DNA of 64,000 bases from JADGRB01 sp963835825 (GCA_963835825.1 CAWIGZ010000005.1:62001-126000), one strand, 5' to 3'. Positions 1-10,592 are shown, counted from the first letter of the stretch. Numbers and translations are program-made. The notes: generated by a model from the sequence alone, not told the origin.

Positions 1-531
1 CCCCAGGCCGGCGATGCGCCGCTGGTCGAGCAGGAAGGCCTTGATCGGCGTCCGGGCGGCTCCGAGCGCCGCGGCCAGCGCCGGCGCGTCGAGCTCGGTG
101 AGCGGATCCGGCCCGAGCGCGGCCAGCGCGGCATCGCCGGCGATCGGCCGTCCCGGCGTGACCCAGCCGAAGCGGCGCGCATCGACGAAGCGAAGCTCGT
201 CGCCCCCGGCCAGCGTCAGCACGACATGCGTGTGCGGCACCCGCGCCGCCGCCTCCGGCTGAACGCGCAGGCGCCCGGTCATGCCGAGGTGAATGATGAT
301 CCCGGCGCCCCGTCCCTGCGCGCCGTCGTCGACGTCGACGAGGATGTACTTGCCGCGCCGGCGCACCCCGGCGATCGCGCGCCCCACCGCGACGGCGCGC
401 AGGCCGCGCAGATCGACCTTGCGCCCGAGGTGCAGCCCCTGGCCACTCCACCAGACCGCCTCGATCCGCCGCCCCCGCACCAGCGGTCCGAGGCCGCGGA
501 CGATCGTTTCGACTTCCGGCAGCTCTGGCAT
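1..531 (-). CDS. mutM: formamidopyrimidine-DNA glycosylase, 5' part only
   Basis: Bifunctional base-excision repair glycosylase/AP lyase that removes oxidised purines such as 8-oxoguanine. The N-terminus reads MPELPEVETIVRG, the family signature: Pro2 is the catalytic nucleophile and Glu3 the catalytic acid. The GKYILVDV segment carrying the conserved lysine follows, then the typical HLGMTGRL stretch. Only 177 codons are present because the gene leaves the window at base 1, so the helix-two-turn-helix and C-terminal zinc finger are not visible. The ATG lies 11 bp after the rsmA stop, so it is probably the last visible gene of a tsaD-rsmA-mutM transcript. Confidence 0.95.
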   Translation of the reverse strand, partial: MPELPEVETIVRGLGPLVRGRRIEAVWWSGQGLHLGRKVDLRGLRAVAVGRAIAGVRRRGKYILVDVDDGAQGRGAGIIIHLGMTGRLRVQPEAAARVPHTHVVLTLAGGDELRFVDARRFGWVTPGRPIAGDAALAALGPDPLTELDAPALAAALGAARTPIKAFLLDQRRIAGLG

Positions 532-542
532 TTCGTCGCCGC

Positions 543-1409
543 CTAGGCCTTGACCCCGGCGTCGGCGAAAGCATCCGCCAGCCGGGCGAAGTCCGCCACG
601 GAGAGCTCCTCGGCGCGCTTGGTCCCGGCGACGCCGCTGGCCGCCAGCGCCGCGGCGGCCAGCTCTTCGCCGAAGCCGTCGCCCAGCGCCCGCCGCAGCA
701 TCTTTCGCCTGGTCGCAAACGCCCGCTTGACCACCTCTTCGAACAGCCCCGGATCGCGGACCGGCGCCAGCGGCGCGGGGCGAGGCACCAGGCTCAGCAC
801 CGACGAGATCACCGCCGGCGCGGGGTGAAACGAGCCCGGCTTGACGTCGAACAGGATGCGCGCCTCGGCGTGCTGGGCCACCGCCACCGTGAGACGCCCG
901 TAGACGCGGCTCCCCGGCGGGGCGGTGATCCGCTTGGCCATCTCGCGCTGGACCATCACCACCGCCCGCGCGACAGCGCCGGCGCGGCCGGCGTCGATCA
1001 CCGCCAGCACCAGCGCGCTGGCGATCTGATACGGCAGGTTCCCGACGACGATGAGCGGGCGTCCCGCGGCGCGCGCGGCCTCCGCGAAGTCGAAGCGGGC
1101 GGCGTCGGCGGCCGTCGGCTCGACGCGCGGCTCGCCGGCGAACTCGGCGCCCAGGACCCGCAGCATGTCGGGATCGCGCTCGAGCGCGACGATCCGCGCG
1201 GGCGGCGGCTCGATCGCCGCCAGCGCCGCCGTCAACGCGCCCAGCCCGGCGCCGATCTCGACCACCACGTCGTCGGCCCCGGCGCGCGCGGCAGCGGCGA
1301 TGCGGGCCAGCACCGTGCGATCGCGCAGGAAGTTCTGCCCCCAGGACTTCTTGGCCGCCAGCCCATGTCTGGCCAGCACCCGCCGCGGATCGTCGCTGGC
1401 CGGCGTCAA
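543..1409 (-). CDS. rsmA: 16S rRNA (adenine1518/1519-N6)-dimethyltransferase
   Basis: KsgA/RsmA dimethylates two adjacent adenines in the terminal helix of 16S rRNA during 30S assembly. The protein of 288 residues shows the KSWGQNFL entry motif, the SAM-binding VVEIGAGLGALT loop (about residues 40-51) and the catalytic VVGNLPYQI motif. The length is normal for the family. No ATG lies near the family N-terminus. I chose the TTG whose last bases overlap the tsaD stop (TTGA); a GTG at 1379 is the alternative. The tight coupling to tsaD upstream and mutM downstream suggests one transcript. Confidence 0.93.
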   Translation of the reverse strand: MTPASDDPRRVLARHGLAAKKSWGQNFLRDRTVLARIAAAARAGADDVVVEIGAGLGALTAALAAIEPPPARIVALERDPDMLRVLGAEFAGEPRVEPTAADAARFDFAEAARAAGRPLIVVGNLPYQIASALVLAVIDAGRAGAVARAVVMVQREMAKRITAPPGSRVYGRLTVAVAQHAEARILFDVKPGSFHPAPAVISSVLSLVPRPAPLAPVRDPGLFEEVVKRAFATRRKMLRRALGDGFGEELAAAALAASGVAGTKRAEELSVADFARLADAFADAGVKA

Positions 1410-2434
1410 GACGGCGCGAGCGGCCCGCCGGGCGACAGCGGCAACCCGGGATCGACCGCCAGATCCAGTCCCGCGCGCTTGCCCCGCAAGAAGAGCGCGC
1501 TCCCCTCGGCGGCGATCATCGCGGCGTTGTCGGTGCAGCGCTTGGGCGGCGGAATGAAGAGACCGAAGCCGTCCTCGCGCGCCGCTTCGGCCAGCGCGGT
1601 GCGCAGCCCCCGGTTGGCCGCCACGCCGCCGCAGACGACCAGCGCGCCCAGCCCTTCGCGGACCAGCGCGCGCCGCGACTTGCGCACCAGCACGTCGACC
1701 ACCGCGGCTTGAAAGCTGGCGCAAAAGTCGGCCAGCGCGGCCCCCTGTGGAACCCCGGTCTTCGCCAGGCGCGTGGAAACCGCCGTCTTCAGCCCCGAGA
1801 AGCTGAAGTCGAGATCGTCGCGGGCCGGCAGCGCGCGCGGCAGCTCGACGGCGCGCGGGTCGCCGGTGGCGGCCAGCCGGTCGATGGCGACGCCGCCCGG
1901 ATAGCCGAGCCCCAGCAGCTTCCCCACCTTGTCGAACGCCTCCCCGGCCGCGTCGTCGCGGGTCGCGCCAAGCAGCGAGGTCCGCCCCGGCTCGTCGACA
2001 CGAATGAGCGCGGTGTGCCCCCCCGACACCAGCAGTGCCAGATGGGGGAACGGCGGCGGGGCGTCGTCGCCGAGAAAGATGGCCGCCAGGTGGCCGGCCA
2101 GATGATTCACGCCGACGAGCGGCTTGCCGAGGGCGAACGCCAGCGACTTGGCCGTCTCCACCCCGACCAGCAGCGCCCCCACCAGACCGGGTCCGCAGGT
2201 GACGGCGATGGCGTCGAGATCGCCGAGCGCGATCTTGGCATCGGCCACCGCCCGCTGAATCACCGGAACGATCGTGGCGACGTGCTGGCGGGAGGCCACC
2301 TCGGGAACCACGCCGCCATAGGGCGCGTGCACCAGGATCTGCGACGCCACGACATCGGCGCGAACGTGCCGGCCATCCTCGACGACGGCGGCCGCGGTCT
2401 CGTCGCAGGAGGTCTCGATCCCGAGGACCAGCAC
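1406..2434 (-). CDS. tsaD: tRNA N6-adenosine threonylcarbamoyltransferase TsaD
   Basis: Catalytic subunit that transfers threonylcarbamoyl to A37 of ANN-decoding tRNAs (t6A synthesis), normally working with TsaB, TsaE and TsaC. The 342-residue protein starts with LGIETSCDETAAAVV, has the metal-binding NHLAGHLAA (HxxxH) motif, then SGGHT and CGGVAANRGLR, all in family order. The GTG start lies 3 bp after the stop of the pseudo-receiver/TPR gene, and the stop overlaps the rsmA start, so translation is probably coupled on both sides. None of the partner genes is in the window. Confidence 0.96.
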   Translation of the reverse strand: MLVLGIETSCDETAAAVVEDGRHVRADVVASQILVHAPYGGVVPEVASRQHVATIVPVIQRAVADAKIALGDLDAIAVTCGPGLVGALLVGVETAKSLAFALGKPLVGVNHLAGHLAAIFLGDDAPPPFPHLALLVSGGHTALIRVDEPGRTSLLGATRDDAAGEAFDKVGKLLGLGYPGGVAIDRLAATGDPRAVELPRALPARDDLDFSFSGLKTAVSTRLAKTGVPQGAALADFCASFQAAVVDVLVRKSRRALVREGLGALVVCGGVAANRGLRTALAEAAREDGFGLFIPPPKRCTDNAAMIAAEGSALFLRGKRAGLDLAVDPGLPLSPGGPLAPS

Positions 2435-2437
2435 CGC

Positions 2438-5016
2438 TCAGAGCTTCCCAAGCCGGTCGACGATCGCGCGCAGCTCGCCGGCGAACTCACCATGGGGTTC
2501 GAGCTCGAGGTAGCGCTGGTACGCGCGCCGGGCGTCGGCCATCTCACCGGCGTCCTGGTGGATCCCGCCGATGACGACGTAGGCGTCGGCCCACTTGGGG
2601 TTGAGCTTGATGGCACGCTCCGCTGCCGCCAGCGATTCGCGCCGGCGGTTGCGGTTCAGCAGTGCATGCGCCAGGAAGCCGTTCGCCTCCGCCGAGCCGG
2701 GGTTGGCGTCGCGCGCCGCCGTGCAGGCAGCCTCGGCGTCCTTCATCCGCGCCTCTTGATACGAGGTGCGACAGGCGGCCAGCAGCGCCGGCGCCTCGGC
2801 GAGCCGCGCCCGCGCCAGCTTGGGATCGGCGCTGCGCTCCTCGGTCTCGTCGAGAGAGGGCGTCGCCGCCGCCGTGTGCGCGACTGCCGGCTTGGCGACC
2901 GGCGGCGGTCCCGCCGGCGCCGCCACCGGCTGGCCCGCCGGCGCGACCGACGGCGCGCGGCAGCGATGATTGCATGGCCACCTCGGCAGAATCGGAGGCC
3001 TTGTCCTGCCGCGAGGTCAGCCACATCCCCCCGATCACGGCGACGGCGAGCGCAACGGCCGCGCTGATCAGAGCGCCGCTGTGACGCGACCGCGGCGGCG
3101 ATTCCTCGAACGAATCCGGGGCGTCGACCGCCGCCTCGACCGCCGTGGCCCGCACGAGCTGGGTGGTGGGCCGCGGCAGCGGCTCGGGCGCGGGACCGTC
3201 GAGCAGCGGGGGCGGCTCGTCGAGAGCTCGCGCGCTTCCCGGCGGCGTCAACGACTGCGACGGGCGGACGAAGGCACGCGCGTGCTCTTCCCGCAGATGC
3301 GCCAGGCGGACCTCGGCGGCCGGCGAGTGCTTGGTCTTGGTCCTGGTCGGGCGGACGATGATCTCGCCCGAAGCGGAGCGATTCTCGGGACCCATCGGCA
3401 ACGCCGCTGCGATCGCCGGCGGCTCGGCACCGGCGGCGGTGGCCACCGCATCCAGGCTGGCCACGTCGATGATCGGCGTCGCGTCCTCGGCGCTGACGAT
3501 GGCGTCTTCGGCGTTCGGCGAGGAGACCTCGGGCCGGAGAATCGATTCGACGAGCGCGCCCTCGCCGCCGAGATCGCGGCCCGACAGCGCCGTGTCGAGC
3601 GAGCTTTCGAACGCGCCGGAAACGGCCTGCATCGCGGCGGTCGTCGCGCGCTCCTGTTCCTCGGCCGCCGCGCCGAATCCCGGCAGCGTCGTGGGAAACC
3701 CAGCCACACCGGGGTTGGCCATCGGGGCGGGCGCGGCCTCCGGGGTCTGCCCTTCCGCCACCAGCCGATCGGTGAACCGCGCGCGCAGATCGTCGTCGAG
3801 GGGATCGCTCGCGCCGTCGCCGAGCGGCTCGAGCGGCGCGGTGGGGCGGCCGTGCACGCCGATGCCCGCTTCGGGCGAGGCGCCGAACAGATCTCGTTCC
3901 CGCCGCGCCGGCGATCGGAACGGGCCCGCCGCCTCCGAAAGCCAGCCTTCCATGTCGGCTGCCCACCGCCTCGTCCTCGCCGAGCGGCAGGCGGATGTCG
4001 TGGATGATCCGCTCCTGACAGAGCTTGCCAATCGCCGCAGCCGCGTCGAGATCCGCGAGGCCGCAGTCGTCGATCACCTGCAGGAAGGTCCGCACCCCGT
4101 CAAACAGGCGCAGGATCCGGTTCACCTCGTCGGGGATGTCGGCCAGCCGCTCCGCCAGCATCCGGTAGTCGACCTCGAAGATCGTGTCGAGCGGCGGCAA
4201 CCCCGCCAGGAGGCGGCGCCATTCGTCGACCCGCCGCAACGCCTCCATCAAGAGATCCTGCGGGCGCATCTCGATCGTGTCCTTGCGCCGGATGCTCTTC
4301 CACTCGACCTCGAGCCTTCCGACGGACCAGCAGAACAGCCGGTAGATCGCCTCACGTCCCGACAGACGCCCGACCTCGGCGTCGACCACGTTTCCCTGGC
4401 GGAAGAAGATCTCGCCGCGCCCGCCGCCCTCCGCGGAGATCACCGCGACGCCCGATTTCTGGTGCGCGGAGATGGCGCGCAGCAGATCGACGAGCGGCAC
4501 GTCGCTGATGTCGCTGACGAAGCGCTCGGTCCTGGGCGCCGGCGCCGGGGCTCCCTCGGACGCGCCTGGCGCTCCCGGCGTTCCGACCGCTCCGTTGGAA
4601 CCGTGGGCCGAGAGCTCGAGCCGCTCCCGTTCGCGTCGCTGCAGGAGCGCGCGCGCACGCGCCACCACCTCCTGCACGTAGATCGGCTTGACCACGAAGT
4701 CGTCGGCGCCGGCCTCGAGGCCCCGCGTCTTGCTCTCGAGTCCCGGCTCGGAGATCAGCACCACCGCGGGCGGAAGCCGATCGCCGGTCTGCTTGACCCG
4801 GCGGCAGAGCGCCAGCCCGTCGGGATCGGTGGCACCGGAAATCACCAGGTCGGGACCATCGGCAAGCCGGGTCAGCGCTTCCTCGGGGGTGCTGGCGAGG
4901 CCGACGGCGAAGCCTGCGTGTCGCAAGCTGAGATCGAGGATGCGGCGAATGGACTCGTCCGCCTCGACGATCAGAATCGCCTGCGTACCCCTCCCCTCTG
5001 TCCGTTGAGACTCCAT
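2438..5016 (-). CDS. pseudo-receiver - DUF4388 (PATAN) - TM - TPR protein (two apparent frameshifts)
   Basis: About 858 residues once two surplus bases (near 3955-3964 and 2951-2962) are allowed for. Order: a CheY-like receiver (about residues 12-130), a DUF4388/PATAN domain (about 155-290), a long disordered acidic/Pro-rich linker, one transmembrane helix (GALISAAVALAVAVIGGMW) and a C-terminal TPR region ending at KL. The receiver lacks the phospho-acceptor: the usual VISD is VISG (Gly61), while the late VVKP lysine is kept. It should therefore act as a non-phosphorylated interaction module. DUF4388 proteins are common in Myxococcota signalling; the exact role is unknown. It is the first gene of the tsaD-rsmA-mutM group. 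Confidence 0.8.
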
Positions 5017-5359
5017 CACAAAGTACGCTCCGCAGTATATGCGTTACGAGGGGTTACTGTTTCCACTTATACAAACATCCAATTGCTAATTGTTTGCTCG
5101 GCCGGGCCGGTGCCCCCGGCCTGCCCATGTCTGAGCCGGTCTCCATCTGCGCGAGGGCTCGCCCGAGGCGCCCCTCAGCGGTATCGGCAGCGTCGGCGTT
5201 TGCTGTTGTCTCCTGCTCATTCTACCTCCGCCGAAGGTGGCCGAACCGTGCCCGACCGCCCAGTGCCCCCACCGGGAGGGAGCCGCCGCACCCGAAGCAG
5301 CGACCCCTCCCAGGACCCGCAGGTTCTCCGGGCGGCTGCGTGATAGTACTTGGCTCCCG
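5017..5359. other. divergent intergenic region between the pseudo-receiver gene and rsmG
   Basis: A gap of 343 bp with no convincing gene. Its left end (about 5020-5095) is an AT-rich island in very GC-rich surroundings. It contains TATACT on the minus strand upstream of the leftward gene, plausibly a -10 element, and the sequence atccaattgctaattg, which has an inverted-repeat look. The right part is GC-rich and featureless except for TAGTACT about 11 bp before the rsmG ATG. No strong -35 was seen for either gene. Confidence 0.4.
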
Positions 5360-6010
5360 ATGGCTGGGAGAGAGCACGCCGAGGTAGATCCGCAGGCTGC
5401 ACTGCATTTGCTGTCAGTCGAATGGGGCTTCGGCCCGGGCGCCGAGGAGATGGCGATGCTGCTCCAGTTCGCCGAACTCTTGGTTCGCTGGAACCAGAGC
5501 ATCAACCTGACGGGCGCGAAGTCGGTCGGGGCCGTGGTGTCCGAGCACTATCCGGATGCCTTCGCCCTGGCGAGGAGACTCGACGGCCCGGCCCGCCTGG
5601 TCGACGTCGGGAGCGGCGGTGGGCTACCGGCGTTGCCTCTGGCGTTGCTGCGGCCCGGCCTGGTGATTCGTCTGTGCGAGCCGATCGCCAAGAAGGCCGC
5701 CTTTCTGCGAACCGCCATTCGCGAGCTGAAGCTGAACGACCGGGTCACGCTGGAGAGTCGTCGCGCCGAGACGCTGGCTGCTGAGCTGACGGAGGCCGGC
5801 GCTCAGCGGTTCGACGTTGCCACGTCCCGCGCGACGTTTGCGCCGGAGCTGTGGCTCGAGCTCGGACGACGGCTGGTCCGTCCCGGTGGTCGGGTCTTCG
5901 TTTTGACCGTGCCGGGCACAGCCATCGAGGGGTTGACCGACATTTACGGCGATGGCAGGAGGGCCCTCATCGAGGTGCGAGCCGGCACCGGTCCCGACGC
6001 GTCCCCCTGA
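5360..6010 (+). CDS. rsmG: 16S rRNA (guanine527-N7)-methyltransferase
   Basis: RsmG (GidB) methylates G527 of 16S rRNA; its loss gives low-level streptomycin resistance in other bacteria. The 216-residue product has the WNQSINLTG entry motif and the SAM loop LVDVGSGGGLPALPLAL (about residues 80-96), then SRATFAPELW. I chose the ATG at 5360 because the protein then has family length; a longer frame upstream to about 5237 is low-complexity. The stop codon is followed at once by a parS-like site. In many genomes rsmG sits next to parAB; here parAB is absent but the sites remain. Confidence 0.93.
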   Translation: MAGREHAEVDPQAALHLLSVEWGFGPGAEEMAMLLQFAELLVRWNQSINLTGAKSVGAVVSEHYPDAFALARRLDGPARLVDVGSGGGLPALPLALLRPGLVIRLCEPIAKKAAFLRTAIRELKLNDRVTLESRRAETLAAELTEAGAQRFDVATSRATFAPELWLELGRRLVRPGGRVFVLTVPGTAIEGLTDIYGDGRRALIEVRAGTGPDASP

Positions 6011-6026
6011 TGTTCCACGTGAAACG
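6011..6026 (+). promoter_or_regulatory. parS-like ParB-binding site, 15 of 16 bases
   Basis: TGTTCCACGTGAAACG differs from the widespread chromosomal parS TGTTCCACGTGAAACA only at the last base. It begins directly after the rsmG stop codon. Together with the second site 49 bp further on it forms a parS pair in the rsmG-bioF spacer, about 13 kb from dnaA. ParB binding and spreading from such sites guides origin segregation and SMC loading. Confidence 0.85.
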
Positions 6027-6075
6027 TCCGGACCGGGCTGTACAGCCGGGCCTCGGGTCGGGATTCCGGGGCGCC

Positions 6076-6091
6076 TGTTTCACGTGGAACA
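6076..6091 (+). promoter_or_regulatory. parS ParB-binding site, perfect consensus
   Basis: TGTTTCACGTGGAACA is the exact reverse complement of the consensus TGTTCCACGTGAAACA. It is the only perfect parS I found in the window. It covers the place where the -35 of the bioF promoter would be, so ParB occupancy could affect bioFD transcription; that is inference. Confidence 0.92.
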
Positions 6092-6109
6092 CCCGCTCCC
6101 GGAACTTGA

Positions 6110-6115
6110 TATAAA
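6110..6115 (+). promoter_or_regulatory. -10 hexamer for bioF, possibly a leaderless transcript
   Basis: TATAAA stands 5 bp before the GTG start of bioF, which has no Shine-Dalgarno sequence. If it is used, transcription would start at or next to the start codon. The matching -35 position falls inside the second parS site and is weak. Confidence 0.4.
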
Positions 6116-6120
6116 AGCCC

Positions 6121-7295
<1,175 letters not shown>

Positions 7296-7299
<4 letters not shown>

Positions 7300-8018
7300 G
7301 CCCCCGCCCGGCCTGCCGAGGCCTCTTCGTCACCGGAACCGACACGGGGGTCGGCAAGACCGTCGTCTCCGTTGCCCTCCTCCGACTGGCCCATCGACGC
7401 GGCCTCACGCCGATCCCTTTCAAGCCCGCCGAGACTGGTTGCGCCCCCCATCCGGCGGATGCCCGGGCGCTCTGGCTCGCCGCCCGGCCCCCGGTGGCGC
7501 AAGCCGACGTCTGTCTCTACGCCTTGCGGCTACCGGCCGCACCGGCGCAGGCCGCCGCGGCCGAAGGGGTGCGCATCGATCTCCAGCGCATCGACGACCA
7601 GGCCCGGGCGCTGGCCGCGAAGGGAGACATGCTGCTCGTCGAGGGCGCCGGCGGGCTGCTCGTCCCCTACGCCGCCGGCGTCACCTGTGTGGAGCTCGCC
7701 CTTCGCCTCGAACTGCCAATCCTCGTCGTGGCGCGGACGGCCCTTGGCACCGTCAACCACACCACCCTCACCCTGAGGGAAGCCGCGCGCCATTCGCTGG
7801 AGGTCGCGGGCGTGATCCTGAACCGCACCACCGAAAGTGAAGAACCGCACGAGACCGGCAACGCCGATCTCATCACCGAGCTGACCGGCCGGCGCCCGCT
7901 CGGAACTCTGCCGTGGCTACCGCCCGAGCGGGCCAGCGATCCGGACGCCGTCGCCGACGCCCTGGCCAGAAGCATCGGCGAGCTCGCCCTCGACGAGTTA
8001 CTCGGCCGCAAGCTCTAG
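7296..8018 (+). CDS. bioD: dethiobiotin synthetase
   Basis: ATP-dependent carboxylase that closes the ureido ring of dethiobiotin. The 240-residue product begins with the P-loop FVTGTDTGVGKT, has FKPAETGC and the VEGAGGLLVP motif, and ends normally. GTG start overlapping the bioF stop by four bases. It converges on jag with a 47-bp gap in which I see no clear terminator. Confidence 0.95.
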
Positions 8019-8065
8019 TCGTCTGGCCGGGCAAGAGGCCCAGCCCAACCGCAGATGGGCCGCGC

Positions 8066-8569
8066 TCAGGCGCCCGCAGCCGGACGATCCTTCGGGTAGA
8101 TGACCACCCGTCGAAACAGCCCTTCGCCGTCCGATTCCGTCGTGACCCCCGGATGCTCGGCCAGAGTGACGTGGACGATCCGGCGATCATGAGGATTCAT
8201 CGGCTCGACCGGGACGGGCCGCCCAGTCTTGATCGCCTTGTCGGCCAGGCGGTTGGCGAGGTCGACCAAAGAATCTTCCCGCCGGCCCCGATAACCCTCT
8301 GCGTCAACGACGACGCCCGGTCCGTCGTTCGGCTTCTTGCTGATGATTCGATTGACGACATACTGCAGCGCGTCTAGGGTTGCGCCCTTCTTCCCGATGA
8401 TGAGGCCGGACTCCGCTCCGTGCGCGTCGAGGAAGATCCGCTCTCCGTCGTCGAAGGCGCTCACCTCGGCCTCGATCCCCATTCGCTCCAGAATCTCGCG
8501 CAGCGCTTTCGCTGCCGCCTCTCGCTTCTCGGAGAGAACGGCCGTAACCGTGGTCGTCGACTCTGCCAT
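8066..8569 (-). CDS. jag: Jag/KhpB RNA-binding protein (KH + R3H)
   Basis: Single-stranded RNA-binding protein of the SpoIIIJ-associated Jag/KhpB family. The 167-residue product has a KH domain with the GLIIGKKGATL (GxxG) loop (about residues 55-90) and a C-terminal R3H domain with NPHDRRIVHVTL. The N-terminal Jag_N domain is absent. In many bacteria jag follows yidC; here yidC lies 13 kb away and jag follows a small basic protein gene instead. I chose ATG at 8569 because upstream codons are low-complexity and this start has a GGAAGGA-like leader. Confidence 0.9.
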   Translation of the reverse strand: MAESTTTVTAVLSEKREAAAKALREILERMGIEAEVSAFDDGERIFLDAHGAESGLIIGKKGATLDALQYVVNRIISKKPNDGPGVVVDAEGYRGRREDSLVDLANRLADKAIKTGRPVPVEPMNPHDRRIVHVTLAEHPGVTTESDGEGLFRRVVIYPKDRPAAGA

Positions 8570-8600
8570 CGGGGGTATCCTTCCGTGTCCTTCTGGATGC

Positions 8601-8861
8601 TCAGAAAGTGAAGCTGGCGATGGGCGCGGGCAAGGGAGGTGCAATCTCCGGAGCCGCCACCGGCCGTTCCGGAGCCGCCAGGACCACCGCGCTGCGCGCC
8701 GGGCGCAACGGGACGGTCTTGCTGCCTGCGGAACGATCGGCCGGCTTGGCCTGACGCTTCGACGACGTCACCTTCACCTCTCCGCCGTTGAGCTGCCGCG
8801 GCTTCGCCGCCTTACCGCCGGTCTTGCTGCCAGTCTTCCGCAGCGGTCGGGCCTTTGCCAT
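8601..8861 (-). CDS. small basic hypothetical protein
   Basis: An 86-residue protein, Lys/Arg/Pro/Ala-rich, beginning MAKARPLRKTGSKTGG and ending PIASFTF. It is highly basic in its first 60 residues with a hydrophobic Pro/Ala tail, and I see no known domain. It lies 31 bp upstream of jag on the same strand, so the pair may be cotranscribed. That position and the charge would fit a nucleic-acid-associated partner, but that is only inference. It could also be non-coding. Confidence 0.45.
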   Translation of the reverse strand: MAKARPLRKTGSKTGGKAAKPRQLNGGEVKVTSSKRQAKPADRSAGSKTVPLRPARSAVVLAAPERPVAAPEIAPPLPAPIASFTF

Positions 8862-8968
8862 CGAACCGCCCACGCTACTGGCTCCCCCTGGCGCTGTCAA
8901 CAGTGTGTCGGCGCCTTGATATCACGACGATCCCCCCCTATCCTTTCGGGTTGGCGCGGTCCGAATCG

Positions 8969-10459
8969 ATGCTCGAGCTTGCCTTCGTTGATGGGGATCC
9001 GCTCGACCAGGATGTCGATCTCCTCCTGGTCGGCTGCGGCGAACGGGACCTGGACGGACAGGGGATACCTGCGCGGGGCGACGCCCGACTGGACGGCCTG
9101 TTGCGCCGCGCGGCCGTCGAGGAGCGCTTCGCGGGAAAGCCGGGGCAGTCGCTCCTCGCGCACACCCATGGCGCGCTCCCGGCCCGCCGGATCGCGCTCG
9201 TCGGTCTGGGGGCGAACGCCGGTGAGGACCCGCGCGCGCTGCGAAGCGCCGCCGGGACCGCCGTTCGCATCGCGGGAGCGGTCGGTGCCGTGCGCGCGGC
9301 GCTCACCTGGCCGTCGGGCAGCGGCGAGGCGAATCTGGCCGCCGCCGCCGAGGGGGCCTGGCTCGGCGCCTACCGCTTCGATCGCTACCTCACCACCGAC
9401 GATCGCAAGCGAGATTCATCGCTGAGATCGCTGACCCTCTGTCCGCCGTCGCCGGTCTCACCGGAGCTGGCCGCCGCAGAGCTGGCGCGCGCGCGCATCA
9501 CCGCCCGCGCCGTCGCCCGCGCGCGCGATCTCGTCAACGAGCCCGCCGGAGTCCTGACGCCGACGCGCCTCGCCGCGCTCGCCACCGAGTGGGCAGAGCA
9601 GGCAGGCCTCTCCGTCGAGGTTCTCGATCGGGCCGCCTGCGCCGAGCTCGGCATGGGGCTCTACCTGGCGGTGGCGCAAGGGAGCCCCGAGGAGCCGCGC
9701 TTCATTCACCTCGCCTGGAAGCCGCCGGGCGCGCGCCGGCGCCTCGTGCTCGTCGGCAAAGGGGTCACCTTCGATTCGGGCGGGCTGTCGCTCAAGACCA
9801 ACGAAGGCATGCTGGACATGAAGACCGACATGGCCGGCGCGGCCGCGGTGTTGGCGGCGACCGTCGCCGCCGGCGAGGAGAAATTGCCCGTCGAGGTCCA
9901 CGCGCTGGCGGCCTGCACCGAGAACATGCCCTCGGGCAATTCGTACAAGCTGGGCGACGTCCTTCGTTCGCTCAACGGAAAGACCGTCGAGATCAACAAC
10001 ACCGATGCCGAGGGACGGCTCACGCTGGCCGACGCAATCACCTTCGGATTGCGCCTGCGTCCCGACGCTCTGCTCGACTTCGCCACGCTGACCGGCGCCT
10101 GCATGGTCGCGCTCGGGCCGCACATCGCCGGGCTGATGAGCAATGACGACGCTCTCGCCGGGAGCTTTCTCGCGGCGGCCGAGCAGTCGGGCGAGGAGAT
10201 GTGGCGGCTGCCTCTTCCGCCGCGGCTGGCAGAGCAGCTCAAATCGGAGATCGCCGATCTGAAGAACACCGGCGAGCGGTGGGGCGGCGCGCTCACGGCC
10301 GGGTTGTTCCTCAAAGAATTCGCCGGCGACGTTCCCTGGGCGCACGTGGACATCGCGGGTCCCTCAAGCGCGAACAAAGAACAAGGACACGTCGCCCGAG
10401 GCGGAACAGGTTTCGGCGTCTCGTCCATTCTCAATTACCTCCGCCGCAGCGCGACTTGA
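8969..10459 (+). CDS. pepA: leucyl aminopeptidase, M17 family
   Basis: Cytosolic dinuclear-zinc aminopeptidase. The 496-residue product has the C-terminal M17 catalytic domain: GKGVTFDSGGLSLK (metal/active-site lysine), DMKTDMAGAAAV, and the family signature NTDAEGRLTLADA (about residues 345-357). The N-terminal macro-like regulatory domain is also present. PepA homologues can double as DNA-binding regulators in some bacteria; nothing here tests that. Start ATG gives the usual length. Confidence 0.94.
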   Translation: MLELAFVDGDPLDQDVDLLLVGCGERDLDGQGIPARGDARLDGLLRRAAVEERFAGKPGQSLLAHTHGALPARRIALVGLGANAGEDPRALRSAAGTAVRIAGAVGAVRAALTWPSGSGEANLAAAAEGAWLGAYRFDRYLTTDDRKRDSSLRSLTLCPPSPVSPELAAAELARARITARAVARARDLVNEPAGVLTPTRLAALATEWAEQAGLSVEVLDRAACAELGMGLYLAVAQGSPEEPRFIHLAWKPPGARRRLVLVGKGVTFDSGGLSLKTNEGMLDMKTDMAGAAAVLAATVAAGEEKLPVEVHALAACTENMPSGNSYKLGDVLRSLNGKTVEINNTDAEGRLTLADAITFGLRLRPDALLDFATLTGACMVALGPHIAGLMSNDDALAGSFLAAAEQSGEEMWRLPLPPRLAEQLKSEIADLKNTGERWGGALTAGLFLKEFAGDVPWAHVDIAGPSSANKEQGHVARGGTGFGVSSILNYLRRSAT

Positions 10460-10466
10460 CACCAAT

Positions 10467-10483
10467 TTGGCACGCGCGTCGCG
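10467..10483 (+). promoter_or_regulatory. sigma54-like -24/-12 element upstream of cdnL
   Basis: TTGGCAC followed by CGCG-type spacer and TCGCG gives the invariant GG-N10-GC spacing of a sigma54 promoter, with TGGCAC exact and the -12 half imperfect. It begins 8 bp after the pepA stop and would give a leader of about 100 nt. No activator site was identified. Confidence 0.3.
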
Positions 10484-10519
10484 GCATCCGTTTTCCGACG
10501 GTGAGACAACGGAGACCCG

Positions 10520-10548
10520 TTGAATAAAGCGGTTCCGCGTGATAGAGT
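10520..10548 (+). promoter_or_regulatory. sigma70-like promoter upstream of cdnL
   Basis: TTGAAT and TAGAGT separated by exactly 17 bp, 45 bp before the cdnL ATG, with an AAGGAG ribosome-binding site between. This is the better of the two promoter candidates in this gap. Confidence 0.4.
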
Positions 10549-10592
10549 TCGCGGGCCTTGAAAACCGTCCTCAACAAGGAGCGAACGTAGTC

